Assembly (NCBI RefSeq): GCF_016798245.1
Contig: NZ_JAEUZA010000001.1
Location: 1,162,221 to 1,226,220, forward strand
Length of the DNA: 64,000 bases
DNA from: Alkalicoccobacillus gibsonii
GTDB lineage: Bacteria; Bacillota; Bacilli; Bacillales; Bacillaceae_D
Direction of reading: 5' to 3'
Both the position numbers and the translations under genes were made by a program. Every line of letters starts with the position of its first letter. The stretch's first letter is position 1. Below, one piece after another: positions 57,157-64,000 of this stretch. The notes under the pieces are model-generated. The model saw nothing but the letters and a program-made list of their open reading frames with translations. It ran no database searches and was not told the origin of the DNA.

Positions 57157-57807
57157 TTAGTCAAACGTCACATTCAGATCAGCAGACTCATAAAACGCTC
57201 GTTTGGCTTGGTTGTATGTATCCGTTTGTTGGTTAAATTGGTCTGTTGCTTCTTTTAATTCATCATACTTACTGTTTACTTGGTCAATGTGATCCTCGAG
57301 CTCTTCAACATTTAAATCCTCTTGTGCAAGCAGCTCATATAAGGTCTGATCAAGGTCAAGTGACTCTGCGTACAAATCGTGTAAGGAGTTGTAGCTTTCA
57401 TATCGTTGTTCTATCGCCTCATGAACCTCTTGTGCATGTGCTTTTGCTTCTTCGTTCTCAATGCTTTCAATTTCAGCTTCTGCTTTTGTCGCCTCTTCGT
57501 ACCCTGCCTCAATTCCATTTTTCTCTTCAGCTAAAAAGTCTCGCCTCTGATCAACAGATGAAATCAATTGGTCTGTTAGCGAAACAATTTGATCATACTC
57601 ATCCATCCCAAGCTCAATAACCTCTTCATACCATTGTTGTTCCTGTTCTTCCGCCTCTTGCAAGGATGATTGATTTTCTGTATAAGCAGATTCTTCTTCA
57701 ACGCCGGCTTCTAGATGATCATATACTGTTTTTTCTGGGTTTGAGTTACATGCAGCAAGCATCGCCCCTAATGAAATCACAGAGAATAGTCCCACAAGTT
57801 TCTTCAT
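57157..57807 (-). CDS. ykyA: YkyA-like cell-wall lipoprotein
   Basis: A 216-residue lipoprotein with the signal MKKLVGLFSVISLGAMLAAC (lipid Cys 20), then an almost entirely helical, very acidic coiled-coil body. Family (YkyA, putative cell-wall binding lipoprotein) and position upstream of pdhA match B. subtilis. The ATG at 57807 follows GAGGAG at 8 bases. Function is unknown. Confidence 0.88.
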   Translation of the reverse strand: MKKLVGLFSVISLGAMLAACNSNPEKTVYDHLEAGVEEESAYTENQSSLQEAEEQEQQWYEEVIELGMDEYDQIVSLTDQLISSVDQRRDFLAEEKNGIEAGYEEATKAEAEIESIENEEAKAHAQEVHEAIEQRYESYNSLHDLYAESLDLDQTLYELLAQEDLNVEELEDHIDQVNSKYDELKEATDQFNQQTDTYNQAKRAFYESADLNVTFD

Positions 57808-57978
57808 ATTGTTACTCCTCCTCATTCAACATCTTTTAAAGTGTGACACACTTCGAGAAAGTCCGTCAATTAAAATAAGGGCAGAGATTCTGGGCATTCG
57901 TCCAGCCACATTTATTGTCTGTGCATATGGTATGAGTGAATCGTCTATTAGGCGATATAACAAAGGAGGGTTTTACAA

Positions 57979-58158
57979 ATGGGATACGGATATGGTGGAC
58001 ATTGTCACGAGTGTTATGATCCTTGTGGATACGGATATGGTGGGCCAGTAGGCGGATACGGTTATGAAAAAGGTGGAAACGGTTTTGCTTTAATCGTTGT
58101 TTTATTCATCTTATTAATTATCGTTGGAGCTTGCGGGCTTGGTGGAGGCTACAAATAA
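57979..58158 (+). CDS. YjcZ-type small sporulation protein
   Basis: A 59-residue protein with a Gly/Tyr repeat half ([22 protein letters not shown]...) and one C-terminal hydrophobic segment [16 protein letters not shown], the signature of the YjcZ family of small sporulation and coat-associated proteins. AAGGAGG lies 8 bases before the ATG. Cys and His in the first third could bind metal. It stands alone between ykyA and def and is easily missed because of its size. Confidence 0.85.
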   Translation: MGYGYGGHCHECYDPCGYGYGGPVGGYGYEKGGNGFALIVVLFILLIIVGACGLGGGYK

Positions 58159-58273
58159 TTTAGTTAGACTATAAGGGGATCTCCTCCCCTTATTACATAG
58201 ATTTTTTCGTTAATCCTTGCTATTTGCCCGACTTCTTTTTAAAGTATAGCTAGAGATTAAAGGAGTGAATGAC

Positions 58274-58816
58274 ATGTTAACCATGAAAGACATCGTGCGT
58301 GAGGGGGACCCAGTCTTACGAAAAGTAGCTGAGCCTGTTGCCCTCCCCCCTTCTAAAGAGGATATTGATACATTAAATGAAATGCTTGATTACTTAGTCA
58401 ACAGTCAGGATCCTGAGTTAGCTGAGAAATATGATCTTCGTCCTGGAATCGGTATTGCAGCACCTCAAATTGGCATCTCAAAGCGAATGTTTGCCCTTCA
58501 TTTAATTGATGAATGGGATAATGAATATAGTCTAGGATTAATAAACCCTCGTATTATTAGTCATTCTGTTGAAGAAACAGAGCTCGAAAACGGTGAAGGA
58601 TGCTTGTCTGTTGATCGTCCAATAGAAGGATTAGTACCTCGTTATGCGAGAATTACAGTGAAGGCAACGACAATAGAAGGCGAAGAAATCAAAATGCGTT
58701 TAAAAGGTATTGCTGCCATTGCCTTTCAACACGAGCTTGATCATTTAAATGGCATTATGTTTTATGATCGAATTGAAGGATATAAAGATTCCTTAAAAGT
58801 AGATATAACGAAATAA
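58274..58816 (+). CDS. def: Peptide deformylase
   Basis: This metalloenzyme removes the formyl group from new proteins. The 180-residue protein has the three family motifs: GIGIAAPQIG near 58-67, EGCLSV with metal ligand C110 and QHELDH with H153 and H157. Length and the insertion NSQDPELAEKYDLRPG near 43-58 fit the type 2 enzyme of B. subtilis (YkrB/DefB). The ATG at 58274 follows AAAGGAG at 8 bases. Confidence 0.95.
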   Translation: MLTMKDIVREGDPVLRKVAEPVALPPSKEDIDTLNEMLDYLVNSQDPELAEKYDLRPGIGIAAPQIGISKRMFALHLIDEWDNEYSLGLINPRIISHSVEETELENGEGCLSVDRPIEGLVPRYARITVKATTIEGEEIKMRLKGIAAIAFQHELDHLNGIMFYDRIEGYKDSLKVDITK

Positions 58817-58821
58817 AGAGT

Positions 58822-58851
58822 AAAAGACGAGGAGAGAACCCTCGTCTTTTT
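58822..58851 (+). terminator. Terminator after def
   Basis: Perfect 10-bp arms AAAAGACGAG and CTCGTCTTTT with a 9-nt loop, followed by T. Confidence 0.85.
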
Positions 58852-58953
58852 GTTTTCATTAAGAAAAAATTACCTGCAAGATTTGGTCGGCAGCCTCGCA
58901 TACTAGTAATAAAATTATTTATTCGTGTATGAACTTGGAAAGGAGCCTAAACC

Positions 58954-59031
58954 ATGTTACGTAAATTAAAACAAAAACTTATAAAAAGCTGCAAAAACTT
59001 ATTACCGAAAAGTCGTCTTCTTGAGGTTTAA
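58954..59031 (+). CDS. Possible 25-residue basic peptide
   Basis: A short frame, MLRKLKQKLIKSCKNLLPKS plus RLLEV, begins 8 bases after AAAGGAG, a full-strength ribosome site. It is highly basic, could form an amphipathic helix and has one Cys. It lies alone between the def terminator and the rpoY promoter. I do not recognise it; the ribosome site is the only evidence for translation. It might be a membrane-active or regulatory peptide, or chance. Confidence 0.4.
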   Translation: MLRKLKQKLIKSCKNLLPKSRLLEV

Positions 59032-59109
59032 ATGCCTGTTTTACTGAGAAAACTGGGTGATAAAGAGAAAACGAACGTGAATTTAATTTCGCTTTCTAGA
59101 AAAGAATCA

Positions 59110-59138
59110 ATGAAATAAACAGGGCATTGCTTTATAAT
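59110..59138 (+). promoter_or_regulatory. Promoter of rpoY-rnjA
   Basis: ATGAAA (59110-59115), 17 bases, TATAAT (59133-59138), 33 bases before rpoY. The -10 is perfect, the -35 matches 4 of 6. Confidence 0.6.
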
Positions 59139-59170
59139 GGGTGTTAAACAATGTCTAAGGAGAGGTAAGT

Positions 59171-59383
59171 ATGAGTATATTTAAAGTATTTTTTCAAGAA
59201 TCACCAACGGAGGTTCCTGTTCGTGAATGGACGCAAACTGTCTATGTAGAGGGCGAGTCGGAAGCAGACGTTCGTAAAAAGCTAGTTGATCGCAAGTATA
59301 ATATTGAATTTGTAACAAAACTCTCTGGTGCTCATCTTGAATATGAGCAAGCAAACGAAGATTTTCAAACGGAGAACGTGTAA
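59171..59383 (+). CDS. rpoY: RNA polymerase epsilon subunit RpoY
   Basis: The small auxiliary subunit of RNA polymerase found in Firmicutes (DUF1447, formerly YkzG). The 70-residue sequence [20 protein letters not shown] then [18 protein letters not shown] fits the family. It is the usual partner upstream of rnjA; the stop is 3 bases before the rnjA ATG. Confidence 0.95.
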   Translation: MSIFKVFFQESPTEVPVREWTQTVYVEGESEADVRKKLVDRKYNIEFVTKLSGAHLEYEQANEDFQTENV

Positions 59384-59386
59384 TTA

Positions 59387-61054
59387 ATGAAGCAAACTAA
59401 AAACAACCAAACAGCCGTATTTGCTTTAGGTGGTTTGGGTGAAATCGGTAAAAACACCTATGCCGTTCAATTTCAGGACGAGATTATTTTAATAGATGCC
59501 GGAATTATGTTTCCAGAGGACGAACTTCTTGGTATTGATTATGTGATTCCTGATTATACGTACCTTGTTAAGAATGAAGATAAAATTAAAGGCCTATTTA
59601 TCACACATGGTCATGAGGACCACATTGGTGGAGTACCTTACTTATTAAAGGCCGTGAATGTACCGATCTATGGTGGAAAGCTGGCTCTTGGTCTGCTTAA
59701 AGGGAAACTTGAAGAACATGGTCTTCTTCGTTCGGCAAAGCTCCATGAAATTCAAGAAGAAGATGTGATTAAATTTACAAAAACATCTGTTTCCTTCTTC
59801 CGAACAACTCATAGTATTCCAGATGCCTACGGAATTGTTGTAAAAACGCCTCCTGGCAATGTTGTACATACGGGTGACTTTAAGTTTGATTTCACTCCAG
59901 TAGGAGAACCTGCTAACTTAACAAAGATGGCTAAGATCGGTGAAGATGGTGTTCTTTGCTTGCTTTCTGATAGTACGAATAGTGAGATTCCTGAGTTCAC
60001 AATGTCTGAACGTAAGGTTGGAGAAAGCATTGATGGAGTCTTTCGTAAGGTGGAAGGACGTATTATCTTTGCTACCTTCGCATCAAACATTCATCGCCTT
60101 CAACAAGTCATTGAATCTGCTGTGGTGCACGGTAGAAAAGTAGCTGTTTTTGGTCGCAGTATGGAATCAGCAATTAATATTGGACAAGACCTTGGGTATA
60201 TCAATGCACCTAAGAGCACATTCATTGATTATTCTCAGCTGAATAAGTTACCTGATAGTCAGGTTGTTATTCTTTGTACGGGGAGTCAAGGTGAACCAAT
60301 GGCCGCACTTTCTCGTATTGCCTTTGGTACGCACCGTCAGATTCAAATTATTCCTGGTGATACGGTAGTTTTCTCTTCTTCTCCTATCCCGGGTAATACT
60401 TTAAGTGTGAGTAAAACAATTAATCAGTTATATCGCGCAGGTGCCAATGTCATTCATGGTCCACTAAGTGATATTCATACATCTGGACACGGTGGACAAG
60501 AAGAACAAAAGCTGATGCTTCGTCTCATGAAACCGAAGTACTTCCTTCCAATTCACGGAGAGTACCGGATGCTTAAAATGCACAGTAAGCTTGCACAGGA
60601 CTGCGGCGTTGCAGCAGAAAATTGCTTTATTATGGACAATGGTGATGTACTTGCCTTGCACCCAGATGAAGCGGGTATCTCAGGTAAGGTTCCTTCAGGT
60701 TCTGTCTATGTGGATGGAAACGGAATCGGCGACATCGGGAACATCGTTCTTCGAGACCGACGTATTCTATCTGAGGAAGGTCTTGTCATTATCGTTGTTA
60801 GCTTAAACATGAAGGAATTCAAAGTGACGGCTGGACCTGATCTTATTTCTCGTGGCTTCGTTTACATGCGTGAATCGAGTGATTTAATATATGAAGCGCA
60901 AAAGCTTTTAGCGAAACACTTGGATACCATTATGGAGCGTAAAACGACGCAATGGTCTGAAATTAAGAATGAACTAGCCGACACACTCGGACCATTCTTG
61001 TATGAAAGAACAAAACGTAAACCGATGATCCTACCAATCATCATGGAAGTATAA
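59387..61054 (+). CDS. rnjA: Ribonuclease J1
   Basis: RNase J1 is a metallo-beta-lactamase/beta-CASP 5-prime exonuclease and endonuclease central to mRNA turnover. The 555-residue protein has the zinc motif [10 protein letters not shown] (H74, H76, D78, H79), HTGDFKFD, the beta-CASP segment and the C-terminal [10 protein letters not shown] and [17 protein letters not shown]. Its ribosome site lies within the end of rpoY, implying coupled translation. Confidence 0.97.
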   Translation: MKQTKNNQTAVFALGGLGEIGKNTYAVQFQDEIILIDAGIMFPEDELLGIDYVIPDYTYLVKNEDKIKGLFITHGHEDHIGGVPYLLKAVNVPIYGGKLALGLLKGKLEEHGLLRSAKLHEIQEEDVIKFTKTSVSFFRTTHSIPDAYGIVVKTPPGNVVHTGDFKFDFTPVGEPANLTKMAKIGEDGVLCLLSDSTNSEIPEFTMSERKVGESIDGVFRKVEGRIIFATFASNIHRLQQVIESAVVHGRKVAVFGRSMESAINIGQDLGYINAPKSTFIDYSQLNKLPDSQVVILCTGSQGEPMAALSRIAFGTHRQIQIIPGDTVVFSSSPIPGNTLSVSKTINQLYRAGANVIHGPLSDIHTSGHGGQEEQKLMLRLMKPKYFLPIHGEYRMLKMHSKLAQDCGVAAENCFIMDNGDVLALHPDEAGISGKVPSGSVYVDGNGIGDIGNIVLRDRRILSEEGLVIIVVSLNMKEFKVTAGPDLISRGFVYMRESSDLIYEAQKLLAKHLDTIMERKTTQWSEIKNELADTLGPFLYERTKRKPMILPIIMEV

Positions 61055-61055
61055 T

Positions 61056-61094
61056 AAAAAAGAAGCAATCATCTCGGATGATTGCTTCTTTTTT
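61056..61094. terminator. Bidirectional terminator between rnjA and ykuV
   Basis: An 18-bp perfect stem (AAAAAAGAAGCAATCATC and complement) with a 3-nt loop between convergent genes. Confidence 0.92.
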
Positions 61095-61098
61095 CGTT

Positions 61099-61551
61099 CT
61101 ATTCTTTTATACCTAATACGCGATTTACACGCTTTGTCAGCATCTTCATTCCGCCGCCACCCGCTTGGAAATGGCGTAGCTGTCCTTCTTCATCAAATAC
61201 ATAATAAGAAGGTACATACTCATTTTCAAAGGCATCTGTTAGCTTATGCTCACTATCAACATAGATCGGCTGATCAATGTTGTGCTCCGCTGCTACCTTT
61301 TTAATTTCTTCAAGATCTAAATCTTTTTCTGAACGTGGCATGTGTACAGCAACCACATTTAATTGATCTTTATACGTGTCTCGAAACTCATTCACATTTG
61401 GCATTGCTTCTTTACATAAACCACAGCTGATAGACCAAAAATGAATCAATGTCGGTTTGGATCCGACTAAATCTCCCTTTGTTACTTCACCATTTAACCA
61501 TTCTGTTGCCCCGTCTAATGCAGGCATTTGCGAACGTAGTTTTAAAGCCAT
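61099..61551 (-). CDS. ykuV: Thiol-disulfide oxidoreductase YkuV
   Basis: A 150-residue thioredoxin-fold protein of the TlpA/ResA type with the active site SCGLC (C43, C46) and the cis-Pro in VPSYYVF. No signal peptide is visible, so it is predicted cytosolic like B. subtilis YkuV. It lies downstream of the peroxiredoxin ykuU, which it may serve as reductant. Confidence 0.92.
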   Translation of the reverse strand: MALKLRSQMPALDGATEWLNGEVTKGDLVGSKPTLIHFWSISCGLCKEAMPNVNEFRDTYKDQLNVVAVHMPRSEKDLDLEEIKKVAAEHNIDQPIYVDSEHKLTDAFENEYVPSYYVFDEEGQLRHFQAGGGGMKMLTKRVNRVLGIKE

Positions 61552-61580
61552 TTGACATCTCCCTTTCTATTTATGTAAAC

Positions 61581-61614
61581 GAAAAGGCCTAACAGCAATT
61601 GGCTAGACCTTTTC
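61581..61614 (-). terminator. Hairpin between ykuU and ykuV
   Basis: Arms GAAAAGGTCTAG and CTAACAGG-type complement pair with a few mismatches; read leftwards the stem ends in TTTTC. It may partly terminate the ykuU transcript before ykuV. Confidence 0.5.
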
Positions 61615-61630
61615 ATACAACTCAATTTTC

Positions 61631-62176
61631 TTATAGAGTTGCTTGTCCTGGCTTCCAGTTTGCTGGGCAAAGTCCACCAGTTTGAAGTGCTTGAAGTACA
61701 CGAAGTGTCTCATCAACATCGCGACCGATGTCGTTGTGATTCACTACAGCATATTTTAATTCGCCTTCTGGATCAATAATGAACAATCCGCGTAAAGCGA
61801 TACCTTCATCTTCAATTAACACTCCGTACTCACGAGAGATCGCGTGATTTGTATCAGCTGCAAGAGAGTAGTTCAAGTCACCTAGACCATTCTCATCGCG
61901 AGACGTGTTAATCCATGCTTTGTGTGTGTGGATCGTATCTGTTGAAACCCCAACGATTACAGCATCAAGATCTTCAAATTCATCATTACGATCACTTAGT
62001 GACGTAATTTCCGTTGGACATACAAATGTGAAATCCATTGGATAGAAGAATAAAACCGTCCACTTATCGTTTTTCATGTTTTCTTCAAGACTTACTCGTC
62101 CAAATTCTTTGTTCGGGAATACAGCCTCCATATCAAATCGAGGTGCTTGTTTACCTACCATACGTTTATCAGACAT
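61631..62176 (-). CDS. ykuU: 2-Cys peroxiredoxin YkuU (AhpA)
   Basis: The 181-residue peroxiredoxin has the peroxidatic Cys in DFTFVCPTEI (C53) and the resolving Cys in GGLCPANW (C170), the typical 2-Cys pattern, and the conserved MDF, RDE and EYG segments. It reduces peroxides in the cytosol. AAGGAGG precedes the ATG and a near-consensus promoter lies 45 bases upstream. Confidence 0.95.
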   Translation of the reverse strand: MSDKRMVGKQAPRFDMEAVFPNKEFGRVSLEENMKNDKWTVLFFYPMDFTFVCPTEITSLSDRNDEFEDLDAVIVGVSTDTIHTHKAWINTSRDENGLGDLNYSLAADTNHAISREYGVLIEDEGIALRGLFIIDPEGELKYAVVNHNDIGRDVDETLRVLQALQTGGLCPANWKPGQATL

Positions 62177-62220
62177 ACTAATTCCTCCTTCAAGTGAATC
62201 AATGCATTTTTACCTTAGTT

Positions 62221-62249
62221 ATTATAAAAGAGCCACATTTTTTAGTCAA
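62221..62249 (-). promoter_or_regulatory. Promoter of ykuU
   Basis: Read leftwards: TTGACT (62249-62244), 17 bases, TATAAT (62226-62221), 45 bases before ykuU. The sequence TTATAATAACTA over the -10 matches the left half of a PerR box (TTATAATnATTATAA) but not the right half. Confidence 0.75.
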
Positions 62250-62403
62250 TGTTATGTAAGAATAAATGTAAAGTAGTGATCTCTTTTATGACAAGTCCTA
62301 AGATGTAGTTTACCCAGTAAATGTTTGAATAAACGACACTGTTCACCATAAGTATACTTCTTTTTTAACGAGTAAGGAAATGATACGTCTCCTACCTCTT
62401 CAT

Positions 62404-62432
62404 TTGAGATTCTCATGGGCCTATGCTAGGAT
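62404..62432 (+). promoter_or_regulatory. Promoter of the MscS gene
   Basis: TTGAGA (62404-62409), 17 bases, TAGGAT (62427-62432) with TG one base upstream (extended -10), 49 bases before the start codon. Confidence 0.55.
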
Positions 62433-62481
62433 TTAAGACGATATCATTTATTGCTGATAGTGTAGGAGCTGATGAAGAAAA

Positions 62482-63309
62482 ATGAGTAATTGGTTAGACG
62501 AACTAAATGTAGGAGCACTACTTGAGAGTGGAATTCTGCTAATTGGTCAATTAGTACTGGCGTTTATCGCCTTTTATGTAGCAAGAGCCATTGGCCGCAA
62601 GGTGATTTCACAGACATTTGCTAAGATGAAAGATCAACGAAATATTTCTGCAGGAAGAAGCCACACGTTGGAAAAACTGACCCATAATATTCTTTCATAC
62701 GTGCTAATCTTTATTTTAGTCACGTTTATTGCTGAGATGTTTGGTTTGTCACCAGGTGCGCTGATTGCCGGAGCCGGTGTTGTTGGGCTAGCAATTGGCT
62801 TTGGGGCACAAGGTCTAGTCAGTGACGTTGTAACAGGATTTTTCTTATTACTTGAAAAGCAAGTAGATGTAGGTGATTATGTCACGATTGCGGGTCTAGA
62901 CGGGGTGGTTGAAGAAGTCGGTTTGCGAACAACCCAAGTGCGTGGATTCGACGGAACCTTATCATTTATTCCGAACCGAAACATTACAGATGTTCATAAC
63001 CATTCACGTGGAAATATGCGGGCACTAGTAGATGTTAGTGTGCCATTTGAGGATGATATGGATACAACGATTAAGCTTATCCAAGAAGCATGTCTCGATC
63101 TTGGAGAGGTAAAAGAGTTTATTAAAGAAGGACCCGATGTCTTAGGTGTGGAAGACTTAACTTCTTCCCTTGTCACCATTCGAGTGATTGCTAAAACTGA
63201 AAACATGCACCAATGGACAGTCGAACGACGTATTCGCCAAGCTATTAAGCAAGCGATGGAAAAAAAGAAGCAGCTAGACGAAGCTGAATCAACAAATGAC
63301 GAAGAATAG
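62482..63309 (+). CDS. ykuT: MscS-family small-conductance mechanosensitive channel (YkuT)
   Basis: A 275-residue channel subunit with three membrane segments: about 16-36, 68-88 and the pore helix GALIAGAGVVGLAIGFGAQGLVSDVVTG (about 92-120) rich in Gly and Ala, then the cytosolic MscS domain with VGDYVTIAGLDGVVEEVGLRTTQVRGFDG and PNRNI. It releases solutes on osmotic downshock. The GGAG is 13 bases before the ATG, rather far; no better start is seen. Confidence 0.93.
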   Translation: MSNWLDELNVGALLESGILLIGQLVLAFIAFYVARAIGRKVISQTFAKMKDQRNISAGRSHTLEKLTHNILSYVLIFILVTFIAEMFGLSPGALIAGAGVVGLAIGFGAQGLVSDVVTGFFLLLEKQVDVGDYVTIAGLDGVVEEVGLRTTQVRGFDGTLSFIPNRNITDVHNHSRGNMRALVDVSVPFEDDMDTTIKLIQEACLDLGEVKEFIKEGPDVLGVEDLTSSLVTIRVIAKTENMHQWTVERRIRQAIKQAMEKKKQLDEAESTNDEE

Positions 63310-63313
63310 TTTT

Positions 63314-63348
63314 AAAAAACCAGGTGAAGCAATTTCACCTGGTTTTTT
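63314..63348. terminator. Bidirectional terminator between ykuT and ykuS
   Basis: A 15-bp perfect stem AAAAAACCAGGTGAA with its complement, 5-nt loop, between convergent genes. Confidence 0.9.
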
Positions 63349-63358
63349 TGCGTACAGA

Positions 63359-63613
63359 TTAATGCGTTTGGTTGTTTAATGTATGTTCTACTCGTTGGCA
63401 AACATCCATAGCAGACATCCCATCTGCATTAATGACTGTTCCATTTGTCACATGATCTTGAATCCCCATTACATTCTGATCTAAGCCAGAAATAACACAA
63501 CAGTCACAAGAGTTTGCATCACTCTCTTGCTTAAGTGAAACCACATCGTACCCTTTAGATGCAAGTTCTTCACTTACAGCTGTTAACGATTGTTCAACGC
63601 CAATACGCGCCAT
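63359..63613 (-). CDS. ykuS: YkuS (UPF0180)
   Basis: An 84-residue protein matching UPF0180: MARIGVEQSLTAVSEELASK, a CDCCVISGLDQNVMG segment with three clustered Cys, and an end VCQRVEHTLNNQ. Function is unknown; the Cys cluster could bind metal or react with thiols. GGGAGG precedes the ATG. Confidence 0.9.
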   Translation of the reverse strand: MARIGVEQSLTAVSEELASKGYDVVSLKQESDANSCDCCVISGLDQNVMGIQDHVTNGTVINADGMSAMDVCQRVEHTLNNQTH

Positions 63614-63730
63614 ATCTATTTCCTCCCTTTAGATAAAGTTCGTGCGTAGCTAGGTTGCCCTAGTACCTATTGATTATGCATAATGCTTCATCTTAGGAGC
63701 CAAGAAAATAGTACAACTAATAACGTCGCT

Positions 63731-64000
63731 TTATGCTTGTTCCATCTTCCACGTAAAGTACTCAATCAGGTGAGAGACAGCTATTTGGATAGCAGCCTCG
63801 TCTGGCAGCAGGCGTGCATCATGGAGTCCATATGGGCTATTAACCCCTAACCAGAACATAAATCCAGGAATCTGCTCAAGAAAGTAGCCAAAGTCCTCTC
63901 CAGTCATAGCTGCTGGCGCTTCAATAAAGTCGACGTTAGGACTTTGTGAGGCGAAGCTCATGTATTCCTTCGTGAGCGTGGAATCATTCGCCACCTGACA
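63731..64000 (-). CDS. ykuR: N-acetyldiaminopimelate deacetylase (YkuR), C-terminal part
   Basis: This is the last 89 residues of an M20-type amidohydrolase, open to the window edge. FIEAPAAMTGEDFGYFLEQIPGFMFWLGV and LHDARLLPDEAAIQIAVSHLIEY are typical of the N-acetyl-diaminopimelate deacetylase group, which releases acetyl in the lysine/diaminopimelate pathway. The GTG at 63994 is not the true start, as the frame continues upstream as CQ and beyond. Position next to ykuS agrees with B. subtilis. Confidence 0.88.
   Translation of the reverse strand, partial: CQVANDSTLTKEYMSFASQSPNVDFIEAPAAMTGEDFGYFLEQIPGFMFWLGVNSPYGLHDARLLPDEAAIQIAVSHLIEYFTWKMEQA

Noticed and set aside
57809-58051. 80-codon plus-strand frame overlapping the YjcZ-type gene
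   Set aside because: Different frame from the well-supported 59-residue YjcZ-type gene, with no ribosome site; the shorter gene has AAGGAGG and a family signature.

Overview
The window is a continuous piece of chromosome from an endospore-forming Bacillaceae (Firmicutes). Evidence: a division and cell wall (dcw) cluster with spoVD beside pbpB; sporulation genes ylbJ, ylbD, a gerR/ylbO homologue and a YjcZ-type small protein; bacillithiol synthesis (bshC); a Bacillus caa3-type oxidase; RNase J1; and the RNA polymerase epsilon subunit. The whole 64 kb follows the Bacillus subtilis gene order murD-ylb-cta-pyc-yla-ykt-pdh-rnjA-yku, with lineage-specific insertions. Very acidic linkers on secreted lipoproteins and a betaine-type transporter would suit an alkaliphilic or salt-tolerant relative of Bacillus, but species and lifestyle cannot be read from this sequence. 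No rRNA, tRNA, CRISPR array, prophage or transposase gene was seen.

Layout. 1-10.4 kb: dcw cluster read leftwards (mraZ, rsmH, ftsL, pbpB, spoVD, murE, murF, mraY, murD), controlled by a clear MraZ operator and making peptidoglycan precursor and septal wall. 10.5-28 kb: the bshC/ylb region, with coenzyme A (panE, coaD), ribosome and tRNA functions (rpmF, rsmD, tmcAL), the RNase Y specificity factor ricF and sporulation genes, interrupted by genes foreign to the B. subtilis order (an MFS exporter, an ATP-grasp ligase, a PaaI-type thioesterase, two small unknowns). 28-34 kb: the cytochrome caa3 oxidase block (ctaM, ctaF, ctaE, ctaD, ctaC) with divergent ctaA; ctaB is not in its usual place between ctaA and ctaC. 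34-45 kb: pyruvate carboxylase, ylaN, ylaL, phoH, ylaI, ylaH, typA, ylaF, a beta-hydroxyacid dehydrogenase and suhB. 45-51.6 kb: yktB, yktA, speA, a MITE-like repeat, a lipoprotein polysaccharide deacetylase, a BCCT transporter and a small lipoprotein. 51.8-58.2 kb: the pyruvate dehydrogenase operon pdhABCD, ykyA and a YjcZ-type peptide. 58.2-64 kb: def, rpoY-rnjA, the thiol-redox pair ykuU/ykuV, an MscS channel, ykuS and the end of ykuR.

Functionally, pyruvate dehydrogenase, pyruvate carboxylase and the caa3 oxidase tie central carbon flow to aerobic respiration, and the dcw block supplies wall and septum synthesis. Many genes start with TTG or GTG behind strong Shine-Dalgarno sequences, so several starts given here lie inside the longest open frame.

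Most interesting non-coding observations: an orphan rightward terminator at 20.88 kb preceded by a C-rich-loop hairpin and pyrimidine-rich stretch, resembling an anti-Shine-Dalgarno small RNA; four GTGG MraZ boxes; a perfect hairpin across the ftsL stop codon; a dispersed palindrome family with the core ATGGCGAATGATTC; a 244-bp MITE-like element after speA; and operator-like palindromes before ylbP and ylbJ. No complete new multi-gene system was found.
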